Positions 9,501-20,722 of a stretch of DNA of 64,000 nucleotides are shown here, piece after piece. The first letter of the stretch is position 1; each line of letters begins with the position of its first letter. Source of the stretch: Chimonanthus salicifolius (Eukaryota; Streptophyta; Magnoliopsida; Laurales; Calycanthaceae); NCBI GenBank assembly GCA_013350335.1, contig CM023535.1, positions 31,342,991-31,406,990 on the forward strand. The letters are read 5' to 3'. The translations under genes were made by a program, and so were the position numbers. The notes under the pieces are model-generated. The model did not search any database. It was not told the DNA's origin and saw nothing but the letters and a program-made list of their open reading frames with translations.

Positions 9501-10211
9501 GTTGCTCATTACATGTACATCGCTTATAGAAGAGATGAAGGTGTGTTGTAATTTACCTTGTCGGTGCAAGGCACGTCAAGTGATGGCTATGAAAGTACAT
9601 GATGGGGGATGCTCATTGCATGTGCATATTTCATAGCATTGTTTTACCTATTTTGATGATCATGTATTATGATATGTATATGCATGTTTTATATGCTAAC
9701 ATGTGGTAGCCCTGATTCGGGAACCTACTGGGCGCGTTGATCTAACGCCCTAATTCTATCCTCAGAGGAGATTGCAGGTACAAGTAAAGGAAAAGAAAAG
9801 GTCATTGACCGGGAGGGGAGCTGAGCCTAAGTGCTTTAATGATGGATTTGGATTATGTTATATTACTGTCACTTGAATATTTTGTTGGACATGTAATAAT
9901 TCGTTACTTGCTATGGTTTGATTAGGATAATAACCTTTGGACGGTTGATCTATGTTATTTAATGTTTAAGACTGTTACTTGCTATCTCGTCTTTCTATTC
10001 CGCAATTATTCTAGATTATTCCGCATGTTGATGTTAGTTCCATGTGTGATTCACTATCATGGTTTATTCCATGTACACATGGGTGGCCAGTTAAGGTTCA
10101 GACTTGGGTAGTCTGAACTTAACTCGCGTCGTGACGCCGCCTGCTCTCTTCCGATGTTTATTTAAAAAAAAAATTAGACTCTGAAATTCTCGGAAAGGGC
10201 GGGGCGTTACA
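6509..10211 (+). repeat. 3' LTR of element A
   Basis: The LTR is 3703 bp, offset by exactly 6230 bp from the 5' LTR, with five substitutions and no indel seen by eye. It ends GGGGCGTTACA, followed by the target duplication ggcta (10212-10216). Confidence 0.95.
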
Positions 10212-11466
10212 GGCTAAGTTAGGGACTTAATCATGAATGACGTATGGACTGATTCGGTAAATGTAATAAGGTATCAGACGTCGCAAACGGTACGCGATCG
10301 GCGACCGGATTATCGAACGGGAAGCGTAACGGAACGCGACATGGTATTCAGTAGGATTCCTACCTTTTTGTCAGCGATGGATATGTAATGGTGTTTTAAA
10401 TTATTTTGATTTGGCCTATGATAGATCTATGATTATGATTTATTTTATGATGAGTTATAAGTTTATGAAGCATATGGTTTATATCTTAATATTATGCATT
10501 ATATGGCTATGTATGATATGTCAAGTATATGGGTTACATATATATATTACATAGCATAATGCACTACATCTCATGCATGGCATGGGCAGAAAAAAATAAA
10601 CAAACCGGAGTCCATGCTCCGTCGGGGCGACCGAGAATCAGACATGGGGATAGCCTGAGGGCCATAACCGGAGTCCATGCTCCGTCGGGGCGACCGAGAA
10701 TCAGACATGGGGATAGCCTGAGGGCTATAACCGGAGTCCATGCTCCGTCGGGGCGACCGATAAGCAAACATGGGGATAATACATTGTATGATCATACGGA
10801 TGATGGGTGGGACACATGACATAAGCACCCATAGCATAGCATTCATTACATGCTTATTGTGTTATATGCTATTTTATCGGTATGTGTATTATTACTAATC
10901 CATATGCTAGCCCTACTCGGAGTCCTACTGGGCGCGTTGACTAACGCCCTACTTCTACCCTAGCTGATGACGCAGGGGATGGCGAAAGCGGTGGACATGA
11001 CAGGAGCCAAGCTTAGGAGCTTGGGCAGTGCAGTCTTAGTTTTATTTACGTTTACATTTTGGAGATGTAATTTGAAAGTAACTTAGCTTGTGGGTTGTAT
11101 AAGTTTACATTCTTGCGATGGTTTGGACGTTACTTATGGACGATTACATTTTGTGATATAATTATGAACTTAGGAGCATTTTGGTAATTCAATGTTGTAT
11201 CTTCCCTTCTATCTAAAAACCGGTAGGATAGACTCTATCATCATGTTTCGCAATAATTATAATCCGCGAGCTTACTTCCTACGCGGGAACCGTTCTCGTG
11301 GACTTAGCTCCGCGCACGCGTGGGGTTGGCCAGTTAAGGGCCGGGCTTTAGAAGCTCGGACTTAACTCGCGTCGTGGCGTCCGCGCCCTCTCTCACTCTT
11401 CTATTTCAAAAAAAAAAAATAGACTCTGATTTTCGGAAAGCGGGTGAAAAAGGGCCGGGCGCTACA
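10212..11466 (+). repeat. LTR B, second part (3' end)
   Basis: The LTR continues from position 278 and ends GGGCGCTACA at 11466, where minus-strand RNase H coding sequence of element C begins. It aligns with the 3' end of LTR N (about 55680-56963). It has a 63-bp tandem repeat (10604-10780), the acceptor block CTTCTACCCTAG near 10962 and the conserved hairpin at 11333-11366. Whether B is a solo LTR or part of a full element cannot be told because its start is outside the window. Confidence 0.85.
10604..10780 (+). repeat. Tandem repeat in LTR B, 63-bp unit, about 2.8 copies
   Basis: ACCGGAGTCCATGCTCCGTC-type units start near 10604, 10667 and 10730. Each carries a short inverted repeat (GGAGTCCATGCTCC). 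LTR N has a related array at 56101-56290. Confidence 0.85.
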
Positions 11467-13058
11467 CGATGAACTTGACTGAGAACACACCCCAGTCCCT
11501 CTCCTGAAGCATCGCATTCTACTTCATATCCCTTGCCTTTTTCTTGCAAAATTAGGATAGGAGCAGTGATAAGTCTTTTCTTCAGCTCTTCAAACCTCCG
11601 ATTGCACAGATCTGACCACTCATATTTGACTCCTTTCTGAGTGAGTAGAGTCAATGGAGATGCAATTTTGGAGAAGTCCATGATAAACTTCCAATAATAA
11701 CTAGGCAATCCCAAGAAGCTGCGGATCTTGGTCACATTCTTTGGCGTTTTCCATTCACTCACTGCCGCCACTTTAGCCTGATCCGCGGCTATACCTTCTG
11801 CGGATATGACATGCCCCAAGAAATTACCCTCGGATAGCCAGAATTCACATTTACTGGCCTTGGCATATAACTTGTTCTTTCTCAAGGTGTTCAAGACTAT
11901 CCGTAGGTGCTCCACATGTTCCTCCTGACTTTTGGAATAGATCAGGATATCGTCAACGAACACAATAGCAAATTGGTCTAGATACGGACGGAAAATCCTG
12001 TTCATTAAATCCATGAACACAGCCAGTGCATTTGTGAATCCGAACGGCATGACTACCAACTCATATAGTCCATACCGCGTCCTGAAGGTTGTCTTCTCTA
12101 TATCTTCCTCCTTAACCCGGATTTGATGGTATCCGGACATCAAATCAGTTTTCGAAAAGTGACTGAAACCCCTCAATTGATCGAATAAGTCATCGATCCT
12201 AGGTAAAGGGTACTTGTTCTGGACAGTTAGCTAATTCAACTTCTGGTAATCCACACACATTCGAAGTGAACCGTCCTTCTTCTTTACAAACAGCACTGGA
12301 GCTCCCCAAGACGATGTGATGTTTCGGATGCAACCCAGCCTAAGCAGTTCGTCAATCTATTTCTTTAGCTTAGACATCTCTGCTGGCACCATCCGATAAT
12401 GTGGTAAAGACACTGGTGAAGTACCAGGATACAGCTTGATTTCGAAAATTGAGCTCCCTCATGGGTGGTAAGCCAAAGAGTTCTTTTAGAAAAACATCCG
12501 TAAATTCCTTCACAATTGCAGGAAGTTCCGTGATTGGTGCCCTGTTTATAATGATATTATTCAATACCAAATGGTTCAACCCTTCTTGCAGTCTGCTCTG
12601 CTTGTCTGTACGAACCACATATTGTTTTCCCTCAGGTGACCAAAATGTCACTCTTCGGCGATAACAATCAATGTTGGCCTGGAATTTAGCCAACCAGTCC
12701 ATGCCGAAGATTATATCATACTCAGTCATGTCGAGTACCTGATAATTGAACTCAAATCTGAGTCGAACGAGTTCAGTATTAATTGCCGTGCAGATAAGTC
12801 CTAATGCCGAGTCTCCGACAGGAGATACAATTGCGAGTGTTGAAGACAGTTTTTGAACTAAGGTACCGGTAGCAGTTATAAATGATGTAGCTATAAAGGA
12901 GTGTGAAGCTCCAGAATCAAATAGTGCATAGGCATAGGAACTACTAACTACCGCCATACCTTGAATCACTGAATGATCCTCATCCGCTGGAGGTGCTAGA
13001 GTGAACAATCGTCTAGATCCAGTAGGATTAGGCACCCATCTCGCCTAATTAAACGTCC
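11467..13058 (-). pseudogene. pol: Element C protease - reverse transcriptase - RNase H (broken, cut by LTR B)
   Basis: This part of the polyprotein processes Gag-Pol and copies the RNA genome inside the cytoplasmic particle. Protease comes first, with an intact ALFDSGASHSFI active site near 12918. An EYDIIFGMDWL motif follows. RT starts near 12440 and shows [21 protein letters not shown] and [10 protein letters not shown] (11949-11960). The RNase H start is [13 protein letters not shown] frame change near 12440 separates protease from RT, and a stop sits just upstream of [11 protein letters not shown] (about 12230). The frame ends at the LTR B junction. Integrase is not present. It is inactive as it stands. 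Confidence 0.88.
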
Positions 13059-14269
13059 TGCCTCCCTGGGAGTTAATTGGTCTGGCTGGTGGACGAAATG
13101 ATCCCCTGGAGTAAGAAAAATTGTTGAGCTTTGGGCAATCCTTCTTGAAGTGACCCGACTGATCACAGTGGAAGCAGTTACTCACTCCTCTGGAAGCTTG
13201 AGTAACTGATACAGACTGGGAGGGCTGGTTGGGATGAAAATCCCCTGTGGACCCAATAGATGGTGAGGGTCTACTGAAGTTTGGTCGAAACTTCTTATTG
13301 GGCTGATGTGTACCCTTCCCACTCTGAGTTCTACGGTCGTCAAATCACGGGTACTTAGCCAACTCCTGTTCAACTATGGTGGCCCTACTGACCACTTCTG
13401 CCAGCGTGGCTGCCTTGAATACGGTCACTTTGGCCCTAATGTTTGGCCATAGACCACGCTCAAACTTACGAGCCTTCCGGTACTCCGTATCCACTATGTA
13501 AAATGCCTAACACGACAAACTAAGGAATTCCCGATGATATTCTGCTATCGTCATGGAGCCTTACACCAATGATAGAAAGGCTTGAGTCTGACGTTCCTTC
13601 TCCTCCTCAGGGAAATAGTGATCCAGAAATGTAGCTTAGAATTGCTCCCAGGTCATTGCAGTCTTTTCCCTTTCCGGCACCAGTGCTTGCTGTTTCTCCA
13701 CTACTTCCCACCACTTGCCAGCATCGTCTATCAATTGTGATGTGGCCACTAAAATCTTATGGGCATGACTCTTGATATTCAGTAGAGTCAATAATTGAGA
13801 AATCTTCTTCAACCAGTTTTCCGCTCCAATAGGCCCTTCTCTCCCCTTTAAATAAGGAGAGGGCTATTGCTGAAAGTCCCTGACCATATTCCAGTCATTG
13901 GCATCACTTGTGCTTCCACTTCCGTTCAGATGCTGCTGGAGAACTGAAGTAACTACCTCTTGAACCAAGCTTTGTAGTTCAGGAGGCACTACTAGTATAC
14001 TCACGTTGCTGTTGTTGTTCTCCTCTTCCTCCCGTTCATCATAGTGAGAGCATCGCTCTTCCTCTTTCCGCCGAGTGCCGTTCATCTTCTTCATTTCGCG
14101 ATTTTTCATGATAAGATTGCTCCTTCTCATGTTGAGATTCTTCCCTCTCTTCTTCATGTACAACTTTCTCCTTCTTATGTTGAGATTTTTCCATCTCTTC
14201 ATGTTGAATGAGTAGTATTTCTTTTTCCTTCCCTTTCTTGTTTTGTTGGATCTTTCTCTTTGAAGCCAT
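13059..14269 (-). pseudogene. gag: Element C gag (broken)
   Basis: Gag is the capsid-nucleocapsid polyprotein that packages the element's RNA. The frame begins MASKRKIQQNKKGK at 14269 and passes through a charged Lys/Glu/His-rich stretch. The matched segment VPPELQSLVQEVVTSVLQQH is shared with elements I and L. A retrotransposon gag core (ENWLKKI, DDAGKWWEVVEK, TFLDHYFPEEEKERQTQAF) follows, then a CCHC knuckle CFHCDQSGHFKKDC (13135-13176). Several in-frame stops and frame changes interrupt it, for example before PSPYLKG and inside EQF*ATFL. It is therefore a decayed copy. Confidence 0.85.
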
Positions 14270-14364
14270 TTTCTTTTCTAAGTCATGAAAACATTATGGA
14301 CTTAGTTTCCTTGTAACATGCAACTCAATGCCAAAAGTCCTCATAACTCATAAATTTGCATACT

Positions 14365-14371
14365 TTATATA

Positions 14372-14467
<96 letters not shown>

Positions 14468-14522
14468 CACATATACATACACATATACATATATACACAT
14501 ATACATATATATACAGATATAC

Positions 14523-14558
<36 letters not shown>

Positions 14559-14582
14559 ATATATGTATATATATATATATAT
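14365..14582. repeat. AT/AC dinucleotide microsatellite in element C
   Basis: About 220 bp of alternating (TA)n, (CATATA)n and (TG)n blocks lie between ORF0 and gag of C. They give overlapping Tyr-Ile or His-Ile ORFs on both strands that are artefacts of the repeat. Confidence 0.95.
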
Positions 14583-14703
14583 TCAAATTTCATCATAGTA
14601 CAAGGGTTGGTAGGGTTAACACAAACCCTTCAAATAACAAAATGCACCCACAACCCTTACAAAATATCCCCTTTTTTCCTATCTTTTCTAACTACTTCTT
14701 AGC

Positions 14704-15165
14704 CTACTCCTCCGTAGAAGACCCTACATCATCAACAAACATAAAGAAATTGTCAGGGCATATCACTGAGATGTGTCCCAATACTCCACACGTCAAACAG
14801 GGTATTATTCCCGGTCCTCCAATGTAAGGACAGTTAGTCCTTTCTTTCCCGTGCCCATGAAGTCCACAAACCGGGTAAACAACTTCAAGAGGGTGGGGAC
14901 AGTATGTACAGCTCTGCCCATCCTGATTGCACAACTCGCACATAAAGTCGGGCTCTATCTCCCCTACAGAGTCTCTTATCATTAGGATATCTTCCATATG
15001 CTCTTCTGGAAAAGGTGCTAGATTCACTTCAACCTCCTCGGGAAATCCCTCTTGATTGTCTACATTAACTTCCATGTTGGAGTTGTTGGAAGAAGACACC
15101 AGATCTATTGGATTGCTAGGGGTTCCACTATCCCACAACTCTGTATACTCAACGTTGCTCGACAT
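14704..15165 (-). CDS. ORF0: small acidic zinc-knuckle protein of element C
   Basis: This 153-residue frame lies between the primer binding site and gag, in sense with both. ATG at 15165 was chosen because the homologous frame in A aligns from exactly this codon; an upstream extension to 15348 is not supported by that comparison. Residues 1-75 are acidic, with [11 protein letters not shown] near 14 and VNLAPFPEE near 47. The C terminus is Cys/His-rich: C76xxC79, C86xxC89, C100/H103/H105/C112, then a canonical knuckle C123-X2-C126-X4-H131-X4-C136. CCHC knuckles usually bind single-stranded nucleic acid, so an RNA-binding or chaperone role is a reasonable guess; nothing shows it directly. Elements I and L lack this ORF. 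I do not recognise a named family. It is uninterrupted, unlike the gag and pol of the same element. Confidence 0.65.
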   Translation of the reverse strand: MSSNVEYTELWDSGTPSNPIDLVSSSNNSNMEVNVDNQEGFPEEVEVNLAPFPEEHMEDILMIRDSVGEIEPDFMCELCNQDGQSCTYCPHPLEVVYPVCGLHGHGKERTNCPYIGGPGIIPCLTCGVLGHISVICPDNFFMFVDDVGSSTEE

Positions 15166-15594
15166 ATCTGTATCATAACAATAGAACACATGAATAACAA
15201 CAGCAGTTCCAATCAAACTAATCTTTGTTTTGGGGAATTTCTTATGTATAACATAATGTATCTTGTTTGGGGAAATTGCCAAATCATCACTCTTTGTTTT
15301 CCTTTGTTTCTGGGGGAAATCTCTAAATTCCTGTTGTTTGTTTCTCAATGTGGGGATGTCGGGGAAGTGTATCCTACTTTGCTATGTTTGATATATCCAC
15401 TTATGATGACTGTACTTACTTTGCTATTTTTCATTGTTGTTCTCAGATTGAGTGTTCAGTCTGAGTCTATCGAAGTAAATTAATCCGGCCCCCAGTCAGC
15501 GGACTCCGAAGAGTCGGTCAGTTGGGATTCTTACCTGTTAGTGAGACATGAAACCGTCTTAATCTTACTTCGGAAGATTCAACCTTCCCGTTTC

Positions 15595-15606
15595 GCTCTG
15601 ATACCA
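15595..15606 (-). other. Primer binding site of element C
   Basis: The plus strand reads GCTCTGATACCA, the complement of TGGTATCAGAGC, two bases inside the LTR boundary. Confidence 0.9.
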
Positions 15607-15608
15607 AC

Positions 15609-17635
15609 TGTAACGCCCCTCCCTTTTCCACCCTTCTGAAAATCAGAGTCTAATTTTTTTTTTCTTTTATAAATAAGTAAAATGGAAGAGAGCGGGGAGC
15701 GTCATGACGCGAGCTAAGTTCGGACTTCCAAAGTCCGACCCTTAACTGGCCAAACCTATGTGTGCATGGACCAAGTCCATGAAAACCAAACCACACATAG
15801 AACTAAATAAAACTTGCGGAATAAATCAAATATGCGGAATAACAATAGGATAACAATCCTATTCCAAATGAGATAGCAAAGTACAGGTCCTATCCAAAAT
15901 AACTTAAATCAAATATCCAACTCAAACAAACCAAACCATAGCAAATCCAAATCAAACCATAGCAGTATTACTAAGTTATTACATGTCCATATAAAAGTAT
16001 TCAAATGTCAATAAATAATTCCATTCCATATCCAAGCTCCTATGCTTGGCTTCCCTCGCGATCCTCGACCTTTCCTTTTCCCTTTCCTGCATCATCCACT
16101 AAGGATAGAAATAGGGTGTTAGATCAACGAGCCCAGTAGGTCTTCCGATTATGGTTAGCACAAGGTAAGTATAAAAACATGCATATAACATATAATACAT
16201 GATCATCAAATACTTACAAAACAATGCTATGTATGTATGTACATGCAATGAGTCCCACCCATCACAAATATACATAGCCATCACTTAACGAGACTCTCAT
16301 CGTCAAGGTAATCTATAGTGTTCTTTCGTTTCCTCTTGATGGGACTCTCATCATCAAGGTATTCCTCCTGGTGGGACTCTCATCACCTAAGGAGGCCCCA
16401 CAGTTGCATCACGGGCATTCCGACGGAGTGTGGGTTCCTGTTTCCATATCCATCACCCCATGCCATGTATGAGATGTCAATGAATACATGATACATGCCA
16501 TTTGTAAATGAATCATAGCATTCCAATCAACTTGAAAACATAATACTTTATCAATAGCTCATAAAAATCAAGATAAAACCATATGTAAAATGTGGTTACA
16601 AGGAGGTAGGAAACCTACAGAAAAGTTACTTAAATCGTCCGCTCTTCTTAACCGTCTCCCGTTCACGATTTGAGCACCGTTCAAGTCCCGTTACCAATCC
16701 TTTTACTTCTCTTCTTGCCTTTGATCCTTCCTTCCTTCCTTCTTGCTCCTTTGACCCTTAGCCGATTGTGTGTTTGCTCAATGTAATTATTCCAATCAAT
16801 GGTTCGGCCAAGATGAAGGTAGATTTGAGAGAGGGAGAGAGATGAAACTCTATAAGCTTTCTTTCAGATGGAAAATTCGGCCAAGAGTGTAATGTATCCC
16901 TTTTGTTGATCAGCCCTCAAAACCCTTTCATTATCCCTCATCAATGTTGGTCTAACCAAGGAGTCCCATGGCTTAACAATGGGACACTTGGCTGAAGCTC
17001 ATGCAACCTTTCCATCTCCCCAACGTTGGGTCTTGGGTTTCCATTATGAGATGGAAACCCTCCAAATTCCCAATGCAAAACTTATCCCATTCCATTAAAG
17101 TCTATGCATGGAATATCACGCCCAAGCCACCAACGTGTGGGACTTTGCCTTGGGGCCTTTGAGATTAACACAACTCCTCACCTCCCCACTTGACTCACTT
17201 GAATTAAAGGTCCCCATGGCTTCCAACTTAACTCATTCAAGTCATTAGCTCAACTCACCCCATTTAATACCACTCATTTAATGCACTTGAGTCAATTCCA
17301 TTATTTGATTCATTTCCAACTCAATTCAGCCCCAACTCAACATAATTTAACTCAATCCTTTTGGCTCACTTGATGGTCCACACGGTCAATCATGGTCAAC
17401 ATGGTCAGCTCGACCCATTGGGTCCCATTTGAACCTCTTGACCCAAATAACCACCTTGACCCAATTAGATGTACATTACCCATTTAATTTAATTTGATCC
17501 TTATAATATGTACATTGGGTCTTAATTTGAACAATGGGCCCCACCATTTTCTCATCTACGATCATATCTTTTTAATTCACCATTCCAATGGCATTTTTGT
17601 AAATATTAGTATCTTTGAAAAATCGGGGTGTTACA
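15609..17635 (-). repeat. 5' LTR of element C
   Basis: At 2027 bp it is the shortest LTR of this type here. It starts (minus strand) TGTAACACCCCGATTTTTC and ends GGAGGGGCGTTACA. It keeps the conserved end hairpin (15713-15746), the acceptor block (16099-16116) and the TC-rich tract, but almost all GGCC hairpins are missing. The gap falls between the purine-rich stretch and a block reading GGTAACGGGAC, just where the array sits in other LTRs. Confidence 0.9.
16099..16706 (-). other. Short putative LTR intron of element C
   Basis: The acceptor TTCTATCCTTAG (minus strand) ends at 16099. The best donor is AGAA|GTAAAAGG at 16706, weaker than GGTAAGT in other LTRs. This would be a roughly 608-bp intron without the hairpin array. 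Confidence 0.3.
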
Positions 17636-18945
17636 CTCTTTAAGCTTAGCGTTTTCAACATTAGAGAGTTCAAGCTTAGAGATTATGAGGGATTTTTCAG
17701 TTTTAAATCCTCCACTTGATTAAAGAGGTTTAGGTTTTCATTTTTGACCTTATCTAATTTCTTTGCCAACCTCTCACTTTCAAGGAACGGGGCACTGTAG
17801 GAGGCTTCAATATTTTCATCATCTTCACTCTCATCATCCTTCGTTACAATTGTGGGATTTTCTTGATCACCAATGATCGAAGCTATGAGACCTTTTGATA
17901 CATAAATTTTTTTTTTGGTCTCTTTATCGAAATCACTCTATGATTCAGAGGTTTCCGCATTGGTCACACCCACATTCATATCCTTCTTAATTTTATCTGA
18001 GGGACATTCATTCATGAAGTGTCCTCTCCCCCTACAATTAGAATAGGTCTGCTCCTTGGCAACCTCTCTCTCTTTCCCTTTTCCTCTGATTTCTTTTTGC
18101 CTTTTTGTGTATTTTTTATTTGTTTCACCCTTACCCATTATTCTAAATTTGTTTCTTTTTACAATTTTTTTGTAAAACCTTTTGGCAAACATTGCCATTT
18201 CATCACTTGAGAATTCATTTTCTGAAGAATCATCTTTTTATTTTGTTTTCTTTTGTTTTAGGGAAGATTTCAAGGCAATGGATTTATCATTTGGTTGTTC
18301 AAAATGTAGTTCTTAGGTCTATAAAGAACCAACCAAATCATCGATATTCATTAGAGACACATCTTTGTTATTCTCCATAGCCACAACCTTGGGCTTGAAT
18401 CTTTCTGCAAGATTCCGAATAATTTTGGTACATACCTTATCCTCAAGTATCCCTTCACCTAGAGCGAACATCTGATTCACAATGTCGTTTATCTTGGAAT
18501 AAAAATCCATGAAGACTTCATACTCCCTCATTTTAAGAGTATCAAATGGATTTTGGAGGATATGAAGTTTGGACCTCTTAACTATTGAGGTGCCGTCATG
18601 AGTTCTTTCAAGAACTTCCCATGCCTCCTTTGCAGTTTCACAGGTCATAATTCGCCTGTACTCACTATCGGATACTGCGCAGTTAAGTGAATTCATGGCT
18701 TTTCCATCGGCTGTTTGAGAAGCTTTTCAAGTAGGGGTCAAAAAGGCATATGATTTGGGCGTTACAAACATGGTTGAGGTGGTTGTTGTTATCTTCTCTT
18801 CCATGGGTTCTTGCCATCCAGTCTTTACAATATCCCATACCGATGAATCTATGGAGACAAAGAAACTTCTCATTTTGACCTTCCCTGAGGCATAGTTTGT
18901 TCCAACGAGGTAAGGAGGTTTGGATATTGCATGACTATTTCTCAT
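17636..18945 (-). pseudogene. gag: Copia element D gag (broken, cut by element C)
   Basis: This is a Ty1/copia-type Gag. The N terminus MRNSHAISKPPYLVGTNYAS with WDIVKTGW is of the DUF4219 type. It is followed by a UBN2-type region (KEAWEVLERTHDGTS, IVNQMFALGEG, KIIRNLAERF). A degenerate knuckle YSNCRGRGHFMNEC has Tyr where the first Cys belongs. An acidic DESEDDEN segment runs to 17640, where element C is inserted. Frame changes occur near 18720 and 18320. Only gag is in the window; pol would continue to the left beyond C. Confidence 0.8.
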
Positions 18946-18998
18946 GGTGTTCTAGCTTGGATATACTCGGATGATTAAATCCTTATAAAGAGCACTAG

Positions 18999-19010
18999 GC
19001 TCTAATACCA
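18999..19010 (-). other. Primer binding site of copia element D
   Basis: The plus strand reads GCTCTAATACCA, which gives TGGTATTAGAGC on the coding strand, one change from the tRNA-iMet site. Confidence 0.75.
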
Positions 19011-19012
19011 AT

Positions 19013-20722
19013 TGAAAGTTCTTCCCTTTGTGCTAGAACACGATTGACCCTAGAGGGGGGGTGAATAGGTCAATCTAAATTCATTGGTCCTTTTCAAAAA
19101 TTACTTGATTGATTTACTAAGTGCAACGGATACAACAATCAAGTGTTTATGTGTTAACAAATGTGATTAAGTAATCAATACAAGAAATTAGCTCTAACAC
19201 CACAAGCACAAGGACACAAGATATATAATGGTTCGGTTAGCCAACCTACATTCACTATTAGGACTCGTTTAACCTTAAGGTATCTCCAAATTCACTAAGT
19301 GGGGACTTACACCCTCACAATTAGAGTAGGAATTCCACCTCAATCAATCAGCTGGGAATTTCTCCCACCACAGTAAAATAGGAATTCCACCTATTTATTT
19401 GGCTGGGAATTCCACCCACCACATGTGCCAGAGACGAAGTTCTATATTCTTTATAGTGGTTCCGAAGCCAAGCCTCCTTAATCCACTTTCACAGGACAAA
19501 GGTTTTAAAACAAAAATTAAAACCAAGAAGCATTTCCCTCAAAGCTCTTTCTCGTTGATGTGTGCTTCTCAAAGATCCACCCAATGTGTGCCGATGCTCC
19601 GCCTTCTAGCCGTCGTAGAGAAATCACAATTTTAGGTGACTAGGAAACTGGTTTACCAAATCTTTCCAAGCTTGTATCTTTTCTTTCCTCCTCTCTTCCA
19701 CTCTTTCACTAACTCAATCAATAGATTGGTTGTATATGATTCTCAGGTGCAGGCACAAGAGAGTTGATCGTTCCTTAGAGTGTGTGACTCTTCTCAGTTC
19801 AAGGAAGATAATTAAATGATCACACAACACTCATATTTATAGAGGAGTCTTCACAGTTTTTCAAACTATCCAGTACCGACAAGTTGAGGGCAACGATGGG
19901 TCGGTGGCTAAAAATATTACCGTTCAACTACCCGGCTGTTGAGCATTAAATGCACTCCTAACGGCATTATTATTTCCCGATCGACAGGTCGGTGTCACCG
20001 ATGGGTCGACAATCATGGCACAGAAAGGTCGGTCCATACGAGGGTCTCGATCTAGGGTAACACCATGCAGACAGAGTTTCATGTCCAGAAACTTGTCCTG
20101 CCCAGAACGACCTCTCGCCCTTTACTGAGGGGTCGGTCTTGTTATTCTCGATCGGTCTTGAATTACCGAGATGTCTGCTTTCTGGAGAGTCATCTGAGTT
20201 CTAAGTTCCAGAACTCATAAGTTATCATCTACGAGTCTTTGACCACGAGGGGTCATGAAGTTCATCATCGAGGGGTCGGTGCATACTAGACTCTCAATCA
20301 GAGGCATACCCAGAATGACAGTTCTATGATCCAGAACCTTTGTCAAACTGGTCGACCAGTCTTTGACCATGATGGGTCGATCCTGTCTCCACCGAGGGGT
20401 CGGTGAGAACGACTGGTCGAGTTGACAGTGAACTTAATTCATATTTCCAAGTTCGCTTCCAACTCACTGTCCAACTTCCTCTCTAGGTTTTTTGTGATTT
20501 TACCATTTGTTCAACTGAGCCTAGGTATGGTCCTCATAAGGTGTGGGTACCACCTAAAGTCATCTATGGCGAAATACTTGTTTTGTGATAGTCATAATGA
20601 TGAACTTTAATCCGATGGGGCATGATCTTCAATCTTGATCACTTTGAGTCTTCAAGCTTTTATCAAGTGCTTCTTCCCGAGTCATGGAATTGACAAACTT
20701 ATGGCAAGCCGGGGCAGTAACA
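19013..20722 (-). repeat. 5' LTR of copia element D
   Basis: The LTR is 1710 bp. On the minus strand it starts TGTTACTGCCCCGGCTTGCC and ends ...GGAAGAACTTTCA next to the primer site. It includes CCTAGAGGGGGGGTGAATAG near 19050, a phrase typical of copia LTR ends. The sequence and termini differ from all other LTRs here. The right flank is gtttc (20723-20727). Confidence 0.75.

Larger units (their letters stand above)
279..10211 (+). mobile_element. Element A: complete non-autonomous LTR retrotransposon
   Basis: Two 3703-bp LTRs (279-3981 and 6509-10211) flank a 2527-bp internal region. The LTRs begin TGTAACACCCCG and end GGGGCGTTACA. A primer binding site follows the 5' LTR, a purine-rich tract precedes the 3' LTR, and 5-bp duplications (ggcta) flank the element. 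By eye the LTRs differ at five positions (1005/7235, 3226/9456, 3912/10142, 3955/10185, 3965/10195), so the insertion is recent. There is no gag, protease, RT, RNase H or integrase, only a broken copy of ORF0. This is a LARD-like or TR-GAG-like design: the LTRs are longer than the interior. The 5' leader is nearly the same as that of element C, a likely source of trans-acting proteins (inference). Confidence 0.95.
11467..17635 (-). mobile_element. Element C: 5' part of a minus-strand Ty3/gypsy element
   Basis: Read on the minus strand, the order is 5' LTR (17635 to 15609), primer binding site, ORF0, a microsatellite spacer, gag, protease, RT and the start of RNase H. LTR B is inserted at 11466, so the rest lies left of the window. 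C itself is inserted in copia element D at 17636 (right flank ctctt). RT motifs suggest the Tekay/Del group of chromoviruses, but integrase and chromodomain are not in view. Confidence 0.9.

Noticed and set aside
279..10211. DNA transposon with terminal inverted repeats (TGTAAC...GTTACA)
   Set aside because: Long direct repeats, a primer binding site, a polypurine tract and 5-bp duplications identify LTR retrotransposons. The inverted ends belong to the LTRs.
10529..10846. Repeat-coded ORFs (GVHAPSGRPRIRHGDSLRA type) on both strands
   Set aside because: They are the translation of a 63-bp tandem repeat; a multiple of three keeps the frame open by chance.
14328..14702. Tyr-Ile rich ORFs
   Set aside because: These are artefacts of the AT/AC microsatellite, open in several frames and on both strands.
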